Positions 1-6,511 are shown, counted from the first letter of the stretch. The stretch: DNA of 15,543 bases from PLA2 sp036273915 (GCA_036273915.1 DASUGR010000084.1:1-15543), one strand, 5' to 3'. Translations and numbers: made by a program. Notes: generated from the letters alone by a model not told the origin.

Positions 1-537
1 CGGGTCCTCGGGGTCTCCCGACCAGCCGGTGCGCGCGAAGACGCGCGGGAGCCGGCTCGTGAACTCGACCTTCAGGGAGAGGGTCTCCTGGGGGGGTACG
101 GGGGCCGGGAGCTTCAGGAGCGCGAGCGTCGCGTCCTTCTCGTTGCCGTCGTCGGGCTGCACCATCGAGAGCGCGGGGAGGAGGTCGGCGTCGTCGGCAG
201 CGCGCAGCCGGTCGATCCGCACGAAGCCCGGGGACTCCTCGTCCCAGCGCGACCCGGCCTTGCCCTGCTCGCTGCCCTCGCGCATGAACGTCGAGTCCTT
301 GTCGCGGAACGCGTTCAGGTAGAGGTGGAGGTAGATCTCGTCGACCGGCTTGCTGGAGGCATTCCGCCAGACGAGGTCCATCTCGCCGCGGATCTCCTTG
401 AGCGCCGGGTCGAGGCTCGACTTGATCGTGTAGGAGACGACGCGGTCCGAGCGCTCCGGCAGGTCCGCCCCGACGCGGGCCCGCTCGGCCGCGAGCGCCA
501 CGAAGAGCAACAGGGCGAGGACGGTCGACCCCCGCAT
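1..537 (-). CDS. M1-family metallopeptidase, N-terminal part (cut by window edge)
   Basis: The reverse strand reads open from an ATG at 537 to the window edge: 179 codons, no stop. It opens with a secretion signal (MRGSTVLALLLFVALAA), so the product is exported. The mature part has features I recognise from the N-terminal beta-domain of M1 (gluzincin) aminopeptidase-like proteins: a WRNAS segment, then DEIYLHLYLNAFRDKDSTF, a tryptophan-containing acidic stretch, and LKVEFTSRLPRVFARTGW near the edge. The catalytic HExxH lies outside the window, so activity cannot be judged. The family cleaves N-terminal residues from peptides; an exported member would scavenge peptides in the periplasm or outside. 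The gene is divergent from the BtpA-like gene with 73 nt between starts. M1 assignment rests on motif memory only. Confidence 0.75.
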   Translation of the reverse strand, partial: MRGSTVLALLLFVALAAERARVGADLPERSDRVVSYTIKSSLDPALKEIRGEMDLVWRNASSKPVDEIYLHLYLNAFRDKDSTFMREGSEQGKAGSRWDEESPGFVRIDRLRAADDADLLPALSMVQPDDGNEKDATLALLKLPAPVPPQETLSLKVEFTSRLPRVFARTGWSGDPEDP

Positions 538-546
538 GGGTTCCGC

Positions 547-576
547 ATTGTCCGCCACGGCGGTGCGCGAGGGCAA
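547..576 (-). promoter_or_regulatory. candidate sigma70-type promoter for the M1 peptidase gene
   Basis: On the reverse strand TTGCCC (576-571) and GACAAT (552-547) are separated by 18 nt; each matches the consensus at four of six positions. Transcription would start near 540, only a few bases before the ATG at 537, giving a nearly leaderless mRNA. This is a weak match by eye. Confidence 0.3.
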
Positions 577-610
577 GGAGGCTTCGGAAAACTCGGGTAG
601 GATCCGCGCC

Positions 611-1411
611 GTGCCGAAGAGCCCCGGGCCGGTGATCGGCGTGGTCCACCTCCTGCCGCTGCCGGGGAGCCCCCGCTACGGGGGCTCGATGGCGGAGGTC
701 CTTCGGCGCGCCGTCGCCGACGCGCGCGCCTACGCGAAGGGGGGCGCCGACGCCGTGATCGTCGAGAACTACGGCGATGCGCCCTTCTTCAAGGAGGGGC
801 TCCCCGCGGAGGCGGTGGCGGCGCTGGCCGTCGCGGCGGCGGCGGTTGGGGACGCGGTCAAGCTCCCGTTCGGGGTCAACGCGCTCCGGAACGACGCCCG
901 CGCGGCGCTCGGCGTCGCCGCGGCCGCGGGGGCCGCCTTCCTGCGGGTCAACGTGCACGCGGGCGTCACCGCGACCGACCAGGGGCTCGTCGAGGGGCGC
1001 GCCGCGGAGACGCTCCGCGTCCGCCGGCTCCTCGGCGCGGACGTCTCGATCCTCGCCGATGTGCACGTGAAGCACGGGAGGCAGCTCGACGCGGGGCCGA
1101 TCGGCGACGCCGCGCGCGACCTCGTGCTCCGCGGCGGCGCGGACGGCGTCATCGTGTCGGGCGCGTCCACGGGGAGGGAGACCGACCTCGCGGATCTGCG
1201 CGCCGTGCGTGCGGCGCTGCCGCGCGCGTTCGTCCTCGCCGGCTCCGGCGTGCGCGCGGAGACGGTCGCCTCGGTGCTCGCGGTGGCGGACGCCGTGATC
1301 GTCGGGACGTCTCTCAAGCGGGGCGGGAGGACGGAGGCGCCCGTCGACGCCGCGCGCGTGGCCCGGTTCACCCGAGCAGCCAGGGGAGGAGCTCGGGGCC
1401 GAGGCCGCTGA
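611..1411 (+). CDS. BtpA/SgcQ-family TIM-barrel protein
   Basis: A 266-residue cytoplasmic protein with the signature blocks of the BtpA/SgcQ family: GVVHLLPLPGSP (residues 10-21), VENYGDAPF (51-59), then FGVNALRNDARAAL, FLRVNVHAGVTATDQG, SILADVHVKHGRQL, DGVIVSGASTG and a phosphate-loop-like AVIVGTSLKRGG near the C-terminus. Length fits the family (about 260-280). I chose the GTG at 611 because AGGA sits 8 nt upstream (599-602) and homology begins a few residues later; the frame is open further upstream to 536 but that part looks non-coding. In cyanobacteria BtpA is needed for photosystem I accumulation; non-photosynthetic homologues have no settled reaction. The fold suggests an aldolase- or phosphosugar-type enzyme (inference). 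The 3' end overlaps the convergent HAD gene by 44 nt. Confidence 0.88.
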   Translation: MPKSPGPVIGVVHLLPLPGSPRYGGSMAEVLRRAVADARAYAKGGADAVIVENYGDAPFFKEGLPAEAVAALAVAAAAVGDAVKLPFGVNALRNDARAALGVAAAAGAAFLRVNVHAGVTATDQGLVEGRAAETLRVRRLLGADVSILADVHVKHGRQLDAGPIGDAARDLVLRGGADGVIVSGASTGRETDLADLRAVRAALPRAFVLAGSGVRAETVASVLAVADAVIVGTSLKRGGRTEAPVDAARVARFTRAARGGARGRGR

Positions 1412-2006
1412 CCAGGTGGTCGGGACCGGCCGCGGCGAGCACCGCCTCCTCCTCGAACCCCCAGCAGACCGCGAGCGCGCGCGCCCCGATGTGCCGGGCG
1501 CCGCGGACATCGGCCACGGTGTCGCCAACGACGGTGAGCGGCGCGTCGCCGCAGCGGCGCCGGGCGGCGGCCGCGATCTCGGTCCGCTCGACGCCATCCT
1601 CCGCGAACCCGGAGATGGAGAAGTCGAAACGGTCGAGGATCCCCACGGCGCCGAGCTTGATCCGCGCGCCCTCCCGCACGTTGCCGGTGAGGAGGCCGAG
1701 GCGCACGCCGTGCTCCCGGAGCGCGTCGAGGAGCGGCACCACGCCCTCGAGCGGCGCGAGGTCGTCCCGCGCCGCCGCCGCGTTGCGGAGGTGGTCGACG
1801 TAGCGCGACCACATCGGCTCGCGATCGCGGCCGGGCCCGACGCGGAGGGCGACGCCGCTATCGGTCGCGCCGGCGAAGGAGATGCCCTCGAGAGCCCCCC
1901 GGAGCCCCCACACCTCCTCCATGGCAAGGGCCATGGAGCGCCGCCCGAGGCCGTGGAAACGCACGAGCGTGCCGTCGATGTCGAAGAGGATCGTCGCAGG
2001 GCTCAC
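1368..2006 (-). CDS. HAD-superfamily hydrolase, phosphoglycolate-phosphatase-like
   Basis: A 212-residue protein with all four HAD motifs. Motif I is FDIDGTL with nucleophile D9 and acid D11; motif II is LLTGN (T107); motif III is K117 in ARIKLGA; motif IV is VVGDTVADV (D162, D166). The stretch between motifs I and II has the length of a small helical C1 cap, as in phosphoglycolate phosphatase and beta-phosphoglucomutase relatives. It should dephosphorylate a small phosphorylated metabolite in the cytoplasm with Mg2+; the substrate cannot be read from sequence. Start is GTG at 2006, which places motif I at the usual distance from the N-terminus; the ribosome site is weak. It is not coupled to the upstream operon: 368 nt of repeat-rich DNA separates them. 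Confidence 0.9.
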   Translation of the reverse strand: MSPATILFDIDGTLVRFHGLGRRSMALAMEEVWGLRGALEGISFAGATDSGVALRVGPGRDREPMWSRYVDHLRNAAAARDDLAPLEGVVPLLDALREHGVRLGLLTGNVREGARIKLGAVGILDRFDFSISGFAEDGVERTEIAAAARRRCGDAPLTVVGDTVADVRGARHIGARALAVCWGFEEEAVLAAAGPDHLVSGLGPELLPWLLG

Positions 2007-2056
2007 GGTTGATTTCCGAACGCGACTCCGAAGCGCCGAGGCCGAGCGAGAAGCCG

Positions 2057-2069
2057 GTCCCGAAGGGAC
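2057..2069. repeat. small hairpin GTCCC-GAA-GGGAC
   Basis: Perfect 5-bp arms GTCCC (2057-2061) and GGGAC (2065-2069) around GAA. Its reverse-strand flank (CGGCTTCTCGCTCGG) resembles the flank of the hairpin core at the window's right end, so it may be a decayed third member of that family. Confidence 0.45.
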
Positions 2070-2117
2070 GCCGCACTACGTGACCGCACAGCGGGCACGT
2101 TGCGGCGCCGGCGAGTC

Positions 2118-2159
2118 GCGACGGCGACCTGGGTCCAAAGGACCCAGCGAGCCGGAGCG
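2118..2159 (-). repeat. dispersed palindromic repeat, copy 1 (REP-like)
   Basis: The core is an 8-bp perfect hairpin, CTGGGTCC (2129-2136) and GGACCCAG (2140-2147), with an AAA loop. Aligned by eye with the reverse complement of 15467-15509, 34 of 43 columns match, including both flanks. The two cores differ by paired changes (GGGTCC/GGACCC here, GGCTCC/GGAGCC there) that keep the stem intact. That is the behaviour expected of a mobile or structured palindromic element. Confidence 0.6.
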
Positions 2160-2160
2160 C

Positions 2161-2178
2161 CGAAGCCGGACGGCTTCG
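2161..2178. repeat. perfect 8-bp hairpin CGAAGCCG/CGGCTTCG
   Basis: Arms CGAAGCCG (2161-2168) and CGGCTTCG (2171-2178) around GA, directly adjoining the copy-1 palindrome. With no T-tract on either side it looks more like part of a repeat cluster than an intrinsic terminator. Confidence 0.5.
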
Positions 2179-2194
2179 CAGCCGGCCGAGATAG

Positions 2195-2288
2195 GTCGAG
2201 CCAGGGGGAACAGTCTGAGAATAGGGTAATGGTATGGAGTGAAGGTGTCGTTTTACGACCCTCGGGAGAGGGGCAACCCTGGCTCGAC
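2195..2288. repeat. 12-bp perfect inverted repeat enclosing a 70-nt loop
   Basis: GTCGAGCCAGGG (2195-2206) is exactly complementary to CCCTGGCTCGAC (2277-2288). The enclosed 70 nt is relatively AT-rich for this window and carries a smaller hairpin, GTCG-TTTTA-CGAC (2247-2259). It could be a small structured RNA, the ends of a miniature element, or a DNA-level structure. No known RNA family is recognised. Confidence 0.6.
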
Positions 2289-2374
2289 GGTAGTTTCTCC
2301 CCAGCGGGCGCTCCCGATTCTAGCAGCGTCCCGGAAATTCGACACCGAACAGGATGTAGCCTCGTCGCGCGGCT

Positions 2375-3463
2375 TCACACGCTCGCGTCGCGCGGTATCC
2401 GATCGGGCATCATGCGCTCGGCGCGCGCGCCGCCGAGCCGCGAGATCAGGAGAAGCGTGGCGTCGTCCGCCCGCGTCCCCGTGCCTTCCCAGAGATCCTC
2501 GCGGAGACGCTGGAGCGCGCCGTGCGGACCCGCGAGCACCGCGCCCGCGGCGGCCGCGAGGAAGCGGCTCTCGATCGCGTTCTCGACGCTCTCCGAGGCG
2601 CCGTCCGTGTAAAGGAGCAGCGAGTCGCCGGGCGCGACGTCGATGGTCGTCTCGGTGAGCGACCGGGCGAACGCCTCGCCGCCGACGAGCCCCAGAGCGA
2701 GGCCCTTCGCCGCGACCTGCGTCGACCGCCGCTCGACCGGGTTCAGGAGGAGCAGCGGGTGGTGCCCGGCGCCGGCGAGCGTGAGCCGGTGCGTCTCGGG
2801 GTCGAGCAGCGCCGCGAGCGCGGTCACGAACACGCCCTTGCCGAGCGTCCCCGCGAACCCGTCGTTCACGCGGCGCAGGAGGTCGGCGGGCCCCGCCGCG
2901 GCGGGCGCGTTCTCGCGGGAGAGCGTCTGGACCATCGCCATGACCATGGCGCCCGCGGGCCCCTTGCCGGAGACGTCGCCCAGGGTGAGCAGCAGCCGGC
3001 CGTCCTCGTAGACGTGGAAGTCGTAGAAGTCGCCCGAGAGCGCGCCGCACGGCTGGTACTCCACCTCCAGGTGGTAGCCGTGGAGGAAGGGCACCGCGCG
3101 CGGCAGGAGCGCGCTCTGGATCTCGCGGCTCGCGCGGAGCTCGCGGTCCTCGAAGGGGATGAGCGGGGGCACGGGGGAGGGAAGGGGCACCTCGGCCCGC
3201 TCCTTCGCCGCCTCGAGCTGCGCCTCCGCCACGCGGATCCTTCTCGCCTGCGTCTCGCCGCGCTGGACGACGCGGCCCGCGAGCCACGCGATGCCCACGC
3301 CCACGGCGGCGGCCGCGACGCAGCCCTCCGCCGCCCCGAGCCCCGCGTAGAGGAACGCGCCGAAGGCCGCGGCCGTGTAGAGCGAGACCGCCGTCGCCGC
3401 GGCGAACGCGAGCCGGCCCGTCCGGCGCGCCCTGCTCTCGCTGACCCGCGTCACGCGCCTCAC
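2375..3463 (-). CDS. membrane-anchored SpoIIE-type PP2C serine phosphatase
   Basis: A 362-residue protein. A basic N-terminus precedes two hydrophobic segments (about 18-40 and 43-63), then a charged, probably helical linker (70-92) and a PPM/SpoIIE phosphatase domain (about 110-345). Visible motifs: REIQSALLP (113-121), SGDFYDF (143-149), GDVSGKGPAGAMVMA (162-176), GAGHHP (231-236), LLLYTDGASE (282-291) and RADDATLLLI (331-340). The metal-binding aspartates D145, D163, D287 and D334 are all present, so it should be active. SpoIIE/RsbU proteins dephosphorylate STAS anti-anti-sigma proteins at a Ser or Thr; the STAS protein two genes upstream is the obvious substrate. No PAS, GAF or HAMP sensor is seen, only the hairpin anchor and linker. 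Start is GTG at 3463, sharing GTGA with the stop of the preceding gene. It is the last gene of the operon. Confidence 0.95.
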   Translation of the reverse strand: MRRVTRVSESRARRTGRLAFAAATAVSLYTAAAFGAFLYAGLGAAEGCVAAAAVGVGIAWLAGRVVQRGETQARRIRVAEAQLEAAKERAEVPLPSPVPPLIPFEDRELRASREIQSALLPRAVPFLHGYHLEVEYQPCGALSGDFYDFHVYEDGRLLLTLGDVSGKGPAGAMVMAMVQTLSRENAPAAAGPADLLRRVNDGFAGTLGKGVFVTALAALLDPETHRLTLAGAGHHPLLLLNPVERRSTQVAAKGLALGLVGGEAFARSLTETTIDVAPGDSLLLYTDGASESVENAIESRFLAAAAGAVLAGPHGALQRLREDLWEGTGTRADDATLLLISRLGGARAERMMPDRIPRDASV

Positions 3464-4023
3464 CGCCGGACCTCCGGGCGGAGCGGCAGCGCGTCGGCGC
3501 CCGCGTCGTCGAGGACGAGCTCGCGGAAGCGGGCGTGGACCGGCGAGTCGCGCCGCGGCAGCGCGCCGTGCCGGATGGCGCCGGGAAGCGCCGGCAGCTC
3601 GGCGAGCACGCGGTCGATCGTCTCGGCGTCGGCGACGACGGGAAGGACGTCGCGGGAGAGCGCCTCGCGGACGGCCTCCGCCGCCGTCGTCGCGCGCGAC
3701 GCGTCGACGGCGAGGATGCAGAGGTCATCGAAGATCTCGACGGGGACGCACCGCTCGCGCCGCAGGAGGTCCGGATCGAGGAGGCGCGCCGCGCGCGGCG
3801 CGAGCCGGACGAACGACGGGTCGAGCCGCAGGTTGCCCCCCGCCTGCCCGTAGGCGCGGGCGAGATCCTCGGCCGTGGGGAGCGCCTGGGCGAGGAGCGT
3901 CCGGACGAGCGCGGCGTCGGTGCGCCCCTCCCGCGTCGCCGCGCGGTGGAGCCGCTCGCGCGTGACCGCGCCGCCGAGCACGGCGGCGAGCGCGCCCGCG
4001 GGCCCCTTGGCCTTCGGCGTCAC
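3460..4023 (-). CDS. stand-alone GspE/PilB N-terminal (MshEN-like) domain protein
   Basis: A 187-residue protein starting at GTG 4023, which shares GTGA with the stop of the STAS-fusion gene; its TGA (3462-3460) likewise overlaps the next start. Residues about 68-145 resemble the second half of the N-terminal domain of type II secretion/type IV pilus ATPases: a proline-rich FVRLAPRAARLLDPDLLRRE segment, RCVPVEIFDDLCILAVDAS, then ALSRDVLPVVADAETIDRVL. Residues 10-62 could be a degenerate form of the leucine-rich motifs that bind cyclic di-GMP in MshE, but the canonical RLG-type spacing is not clear. There is no Walker A and no ATPase domain, so it is not a secretion motor. In this operon it is best read as a sensory or adaptor module. 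The assignment is by pattern only. The C-terminal 40 residues are not recognised. Confidence 0.7.
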   Translation of the reverse strand: MTPKAKGPAGALAAVLGGAVTRERLHRAATREGRTDAALVRTLLAQALPTAEDLARAYGQAGGNLRLDPSFVRLAPRAARLLDPDLLRRERCVPVEIFDDLCILAVDASRATTAAEAVREALSRDVLPVVADAETIDRVLAELPALPGAIRHGALPRRDSPVHARFRELVLDDAGADALPLRPEVRR

Positions 4024-5048
4024 GAGACGAAGACCCCCGAGCCCGCGTAGGCGAAGGCGAACTCGGTGACGTTCAGGTGCTCCTCGACCGTCGCGTAGCG
4101 GAAGTCGAGGAACAGGCGCGACTGCGTCGCGAACACGCGGGACGCGTCGGCGCCGAGCGCGCGGCCGCGGTCGACGATCCGGAGGTGGAGGCGCTGCGGC
4201 CCGGCGAGCGCGAGCACGTGGAGCGGCCCCTTCCGGCCCCCCTCGAACGCGTTCTCGGCGATCAGGTGGCAGACGTGCGCCGCCTCGCGGGCGAACCGCC
4301 GCATGCGGGCGTGCGGCACACGCCGCTCGACGAGGATCCCCTCGAGGAGGCCGGCGAACCCGGCCAGCGCCCGCGGGGTCACGTCGAACGTCAGGTGCAC
4401 CGCCTCCGCGTCGGCGCGCGACCAGTCGAACGCGACGCCGCCCTCGCGCGTGGTCGCGAACGGGGCGCCGCACGCCGGGCAGGCCCAGCGGCCCTCGCCG
4501 CCGATCCGGAGGCGCGTATCGCAGAACGCGCAGACGACGGTGCGCTTGTCGGTCGAGAGCACCGGGCGGACCGCGCGGATCCGGCTCCCGCGCGCTTCGG
4601 GCAGGTGGCCGGACACCGGGGGTTCCTCCCCCCGGCCCCCCTCCTCCTCCGCCGCGGCGGGCGCCGCCAGGGGCGCGGCGGGCGTTGCCGCCGGGCCGAG
4701 CTTCGCGGTCTCGAGCGCGGCATCGAGCGACGACGCCATCGGGATCAGGCTCTTGAGGCCGAGCATCTCGAGGATGATCCCGACCTTCGGCGCGACGCGC
4801 GCGAGCACGAGCGTGCCGCCCTGCTCGCGCAGCCGGTCGAAGTAGCGGATCAGCTCGCCGAAGCCCGACGAGTTGACGTAGCGGAGCTCCTCGCAATCGA
4901 GCACGAGGGAGCGGATCCCCTGCTGCATCGCCTCGGCGAGCCGGTGCTCGAACTTGTCGAGCGTGTGCGCGTCGATGACCCCGCCGAGGTGGAGGGTCAG
5001 GATCCCGCCCTGGTGTTCCGTGGCCCGGATCACGAGATCGTGCTGCAC
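4020..5048 (-). CDS. STAS / zinc-ribbon / HATPase-like fusion protein
   Basis: A 342-residue protein with three parts. Residues 1-113 form a STAS (anti-anti-sigma) domain: LVLDCEELRYVNSSGFGEL contains the S60-S61 pair where SpoIIAA/RsbV proteins are phosphorylated. Residues 114-160 are an Ala/Pro/Glu-rich linker. Residues 170-198 are a zinc ribbon with C173-x2-C176 and C190-x2-C193. Residues about 215-342 resemble an RsbW-type ATPase fold: HVCHLIAENAFEGG is in the N-box position (E265, N266) and LRIVDRGRAL in the G1 position, but no glycine-rich G2 lid is visible, so ATP binding is doubtful. The STAS part should be the phosphorylated switch of the operon: substrate of the upstream HATPase protein and of the downstream phosphatase. 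Start is GTG at 5048, 3 nt after the upstream stop, with GGAGGG inside the preceding gene as ribosome site. Confidence 0.85.
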   Translation of the reverse strand: MQHDLVIRATEHQGGILTLHLGGVIDAHTLDKFEHRLAEAMQQGIRSLVLDCEELRYVNSSGFGELIRYFDRLREQGGTLVLARVAPKVGIILEMLGLKSLIPMASSLDAALETAKLGPAATPAAPLAAPAAAEEEGGRGEEPPVSGHLPEARGSRIRAVRPVLSTDKRTVVCAFCDTRLRIGGEGRWACPACGAPFATTREGGVAFDWSRADAEAVHLTFDVTPRALAGFAGLLEGILVERRVPHARMRRFAREAAHVCHLIAENAFEGGRKGPLHVLALAGPQRLHLRIVDRGRALGADASRVFATQSRLFLDFRYATVEEHLNVTEFAFAYAGSGVFVS

Positions 5049-5051
5049 GCG

Positions 5052-6191
5052 CTAGCCCTCCCGCTCCCGGTACTTCGTGATCGTCACGCGGTTGCCCCGG
5101 TCGTTGAACTCGAGGCGGTCCGCGCAACGCTCCATGAGGTAGATGCCGAGGCCGCCCATGCCGCCGGAGCTGTGGCGCTGGCGCGCGAGGGAAACGGGCG
5201 CCGCGTCCGAGAGCTGTCTCCTGAGCGCGGCGTGGTCGAACCCCTTTCCCTCGTCCTCGACGGTCACGGTGATCTTCTCGCGGTCGAGCAGCATCTCGAC
5301 GTCGAGGCCGTGCGCGGGATCCTCGGAGGACCCGTGGATCTCCGCGTTCCGCACCCCTTCGCGGAAGGCCGTGGTGAGTCCCACGAGGTTGTCGCCGCGG
5401 AACCCCGCGTCCTTGAAGAACGCGTCGGAGACATCGAAGGCGCGGAGGATCTCCTCCTCCCGCGCGGGGAAGCGCATGTGGAGCTGGCGCTCGAACACGG
5501 CCGCCTCCTCGCTCGCCTGCGCGAGGAGCTGGTCCATCGACTGGAGGAACGGGTGGACGGAGATCGGCTCGAACACCGCCATGTCGGAGAGCATGAGCAG
5601 GCGCGCCGGGTGGCGCAGATCCTCGAATCGCGTGTGGAGCGTGACGATCGGGATCGGGTTCGTGGCCCAGCCGGTCTTCAGCGCGCCGACCAGATCGTCG
5701 CGCCCCTCGAAGGAGTGGTCGCAGACGAGCAGGTAGGGCCGCGAGCCGTCGAGCATGCTCCGGACGGCCGCGGCGGTCGCGACGCGCCGCACCTGCCAGC
5801 CGAGCCTCTCGAAGTGCTCGTGGAGGATCTCGCCGAACGCGCCGTCCACGGGCATGGCGAGGAGCACGGCGGCGGTGCGCTGGACGGCGAGCCGCTCGCG
5901 CAGGTCGCCGCCGACGGCCACGTCGAGCCGGCTCTTCGCGGGCGCGATCTCCGAGAAGCGCCCCGACGGGTCGCGCGTGATCCGCGCGGGCTCGACGACG
6001 ACGCCGAGATCGAGGAGCCCCCCCATCTCGATGCGCTCGCCCGCGACGAGCGCCTCCTTGCAGGCTTCGAGGAAGGCGGAGACGACGCGCTCCGCCGTGT
6101 CTTCGGGCACGCCGGCCCGTTGCGCCGCACGGTGGGCGAGCGCCTCGCGCGTCACCGGGGTCGCGGCTCTGGATTCGATCTCTTTGATCAC
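5052..6191 (-). CDS. HU-like / pseudo-receiver / RsbW-type HATPase fusion protein
   Basis: A 379-residue protein, first in the operon. Residues 12-101 match the HU/IHF pattern: a helical half (TREALAHRAAQRAGV, then AFLEACKEALVAGERIEM), GGLLDLGVV, then an arm-like ARITRDPSGRFSEI and a terminal LRERL. Residues 105-225 look like a response-regulator receiver fold with D158 at the end of strand 3, but the usual acidic pair is absent and the conserved Lys is replaced (VFEPIS, E208), so it is probably a pseudo-receiver. Residues 262-379 are an RsbW/SpoIIAB-type histidine-kinase-like ATPase: N-box FREGVRNAEIHG (E278, N282, H286), G1 VEDEGKGFD (D313), G2 GGMGGLGIYL (343-352). It should phosphorylate a STAS partner and may bind DNA through the HU part (inference). 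Start is GTG at 6191; the ribosome site is weak. No transmembrane segment. Confidence 0.85.
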   Translation of the reverse strand: MIKEIESRAATPVTREALAHRAAQRAGVPEDTAERVVSAFLEACKEALVAGERIEMGGLLDLGVVVEPARITRDPSGRFSEIAPAKSRLDVAVGGDLRERLAVQRTAAVLLAMPVDGAFGEILHEHFERLGWQVRRVATAAAVRSMLDGSRPYLLVCDHSFEGRDDLVGALKTGWATNPIPIVTLHTRFEDLRHPARLLMLSDMAVFEPISVHPFLQSMDQLLAQASEEAAVFERQLHMRFPAREEEILRAFDVSDAFFKDAGFRGDNLVGLTTAFREGVRNAEIHGSSEDPAHGLDVEMLLDREKITVTVEDEGKGFDHAALRRQLSDAAPVSLARQRHSSGGMGGLGIYLMERCADRLEFNDRGNRVTITKYREREG

Positions 6192-6214
6192 GGCCGTTTC
6201 GCCGCCGGACTTAG

Positions 6215-6255
6215 GGCGGTTTTCCCCGCGATCCCGACCGGTTCGCGAAACCGCC
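6215..6255 (-). promoter_or_regulatory. leader hairpin just upstream of the HU/HATPase start codon
   Basis: GGCGGTTT (6215-6222) and AAACCGCC (6248-6255) are perfectly complementary, with CGCG pairs inside the 25-nt loop. In the reverse-strand transcript the hairpin would end 23 nt before the GTG at 6191. It could modulate translation of the first operon gene; it lacks the U-tract of an intrinsic terminator. Confidence 0.4.
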
Positions 6256-6511
6256 TTTCCCCGGGCGGCGCCTCAACTGCTCAAGCTACGGCCCGCCCGG
6301 CAATCGGTTCCGGAACGGGCGCCAAGGGAACCGCCCGGGCGCCCGAGGCAACCGCGAGACGGCGAAGAGAAGAACCAGGCCGGCAAGGAGTCGAAGAGCG
6401 ACGACACGTACGTATCGAAGAGGGCGTAGGGAGGGCCGCCGCCTTCGTAGCTCCGAGTGGAAACGTCCCGAGGAACCGCGCCCGAGCGCACCGGGCCAGA
6501 ACCTTTGTGTT

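Larger units (their letters stand above)
2007..2374. other. gene-free, repeat-rich intergenic region
   Basis: This 368-nt gap lies between the stop of the SpoIIE-type gene and the start of the HAD gene, both on the reverse strand. I see no convincing coding frame. It contains at least five inverted repeats (listed separately), one related to the palindrome at the window's right end. Part of it (about 2205-2260) is clearly less GC-rich than the flanking genes. A TAGAAT hexamer on the reverse strand (2319-2314) could be a -10 element for a small transcript or for the HAD gene, but no good -35 accompanies it. Confidence 0.6.

Noticed and set aside
536..610. A 25-codon N-terminal extension of the BtpA-like protein from ATG 536
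   Set aside because: The ATG overlaps the divergent peptidase start, the extension is not family-like, and GTG 611 has a well-spaced AGGA.
2007..2374. tmRNA, RNase P RNA or group II intron domain in the repeat-rich gap
   Set aside because: None of the diagnostic sequences (tmRNA acceptor end, RNase P core, domain V) could be found on either strand.
6273..6491. A 72-codon reverse frame in the operon leader
   Set aside because: GTG start, weak ribosome site and no recognisable protein pattern. A leader peptide cannot be excluded, but nothing supports it.
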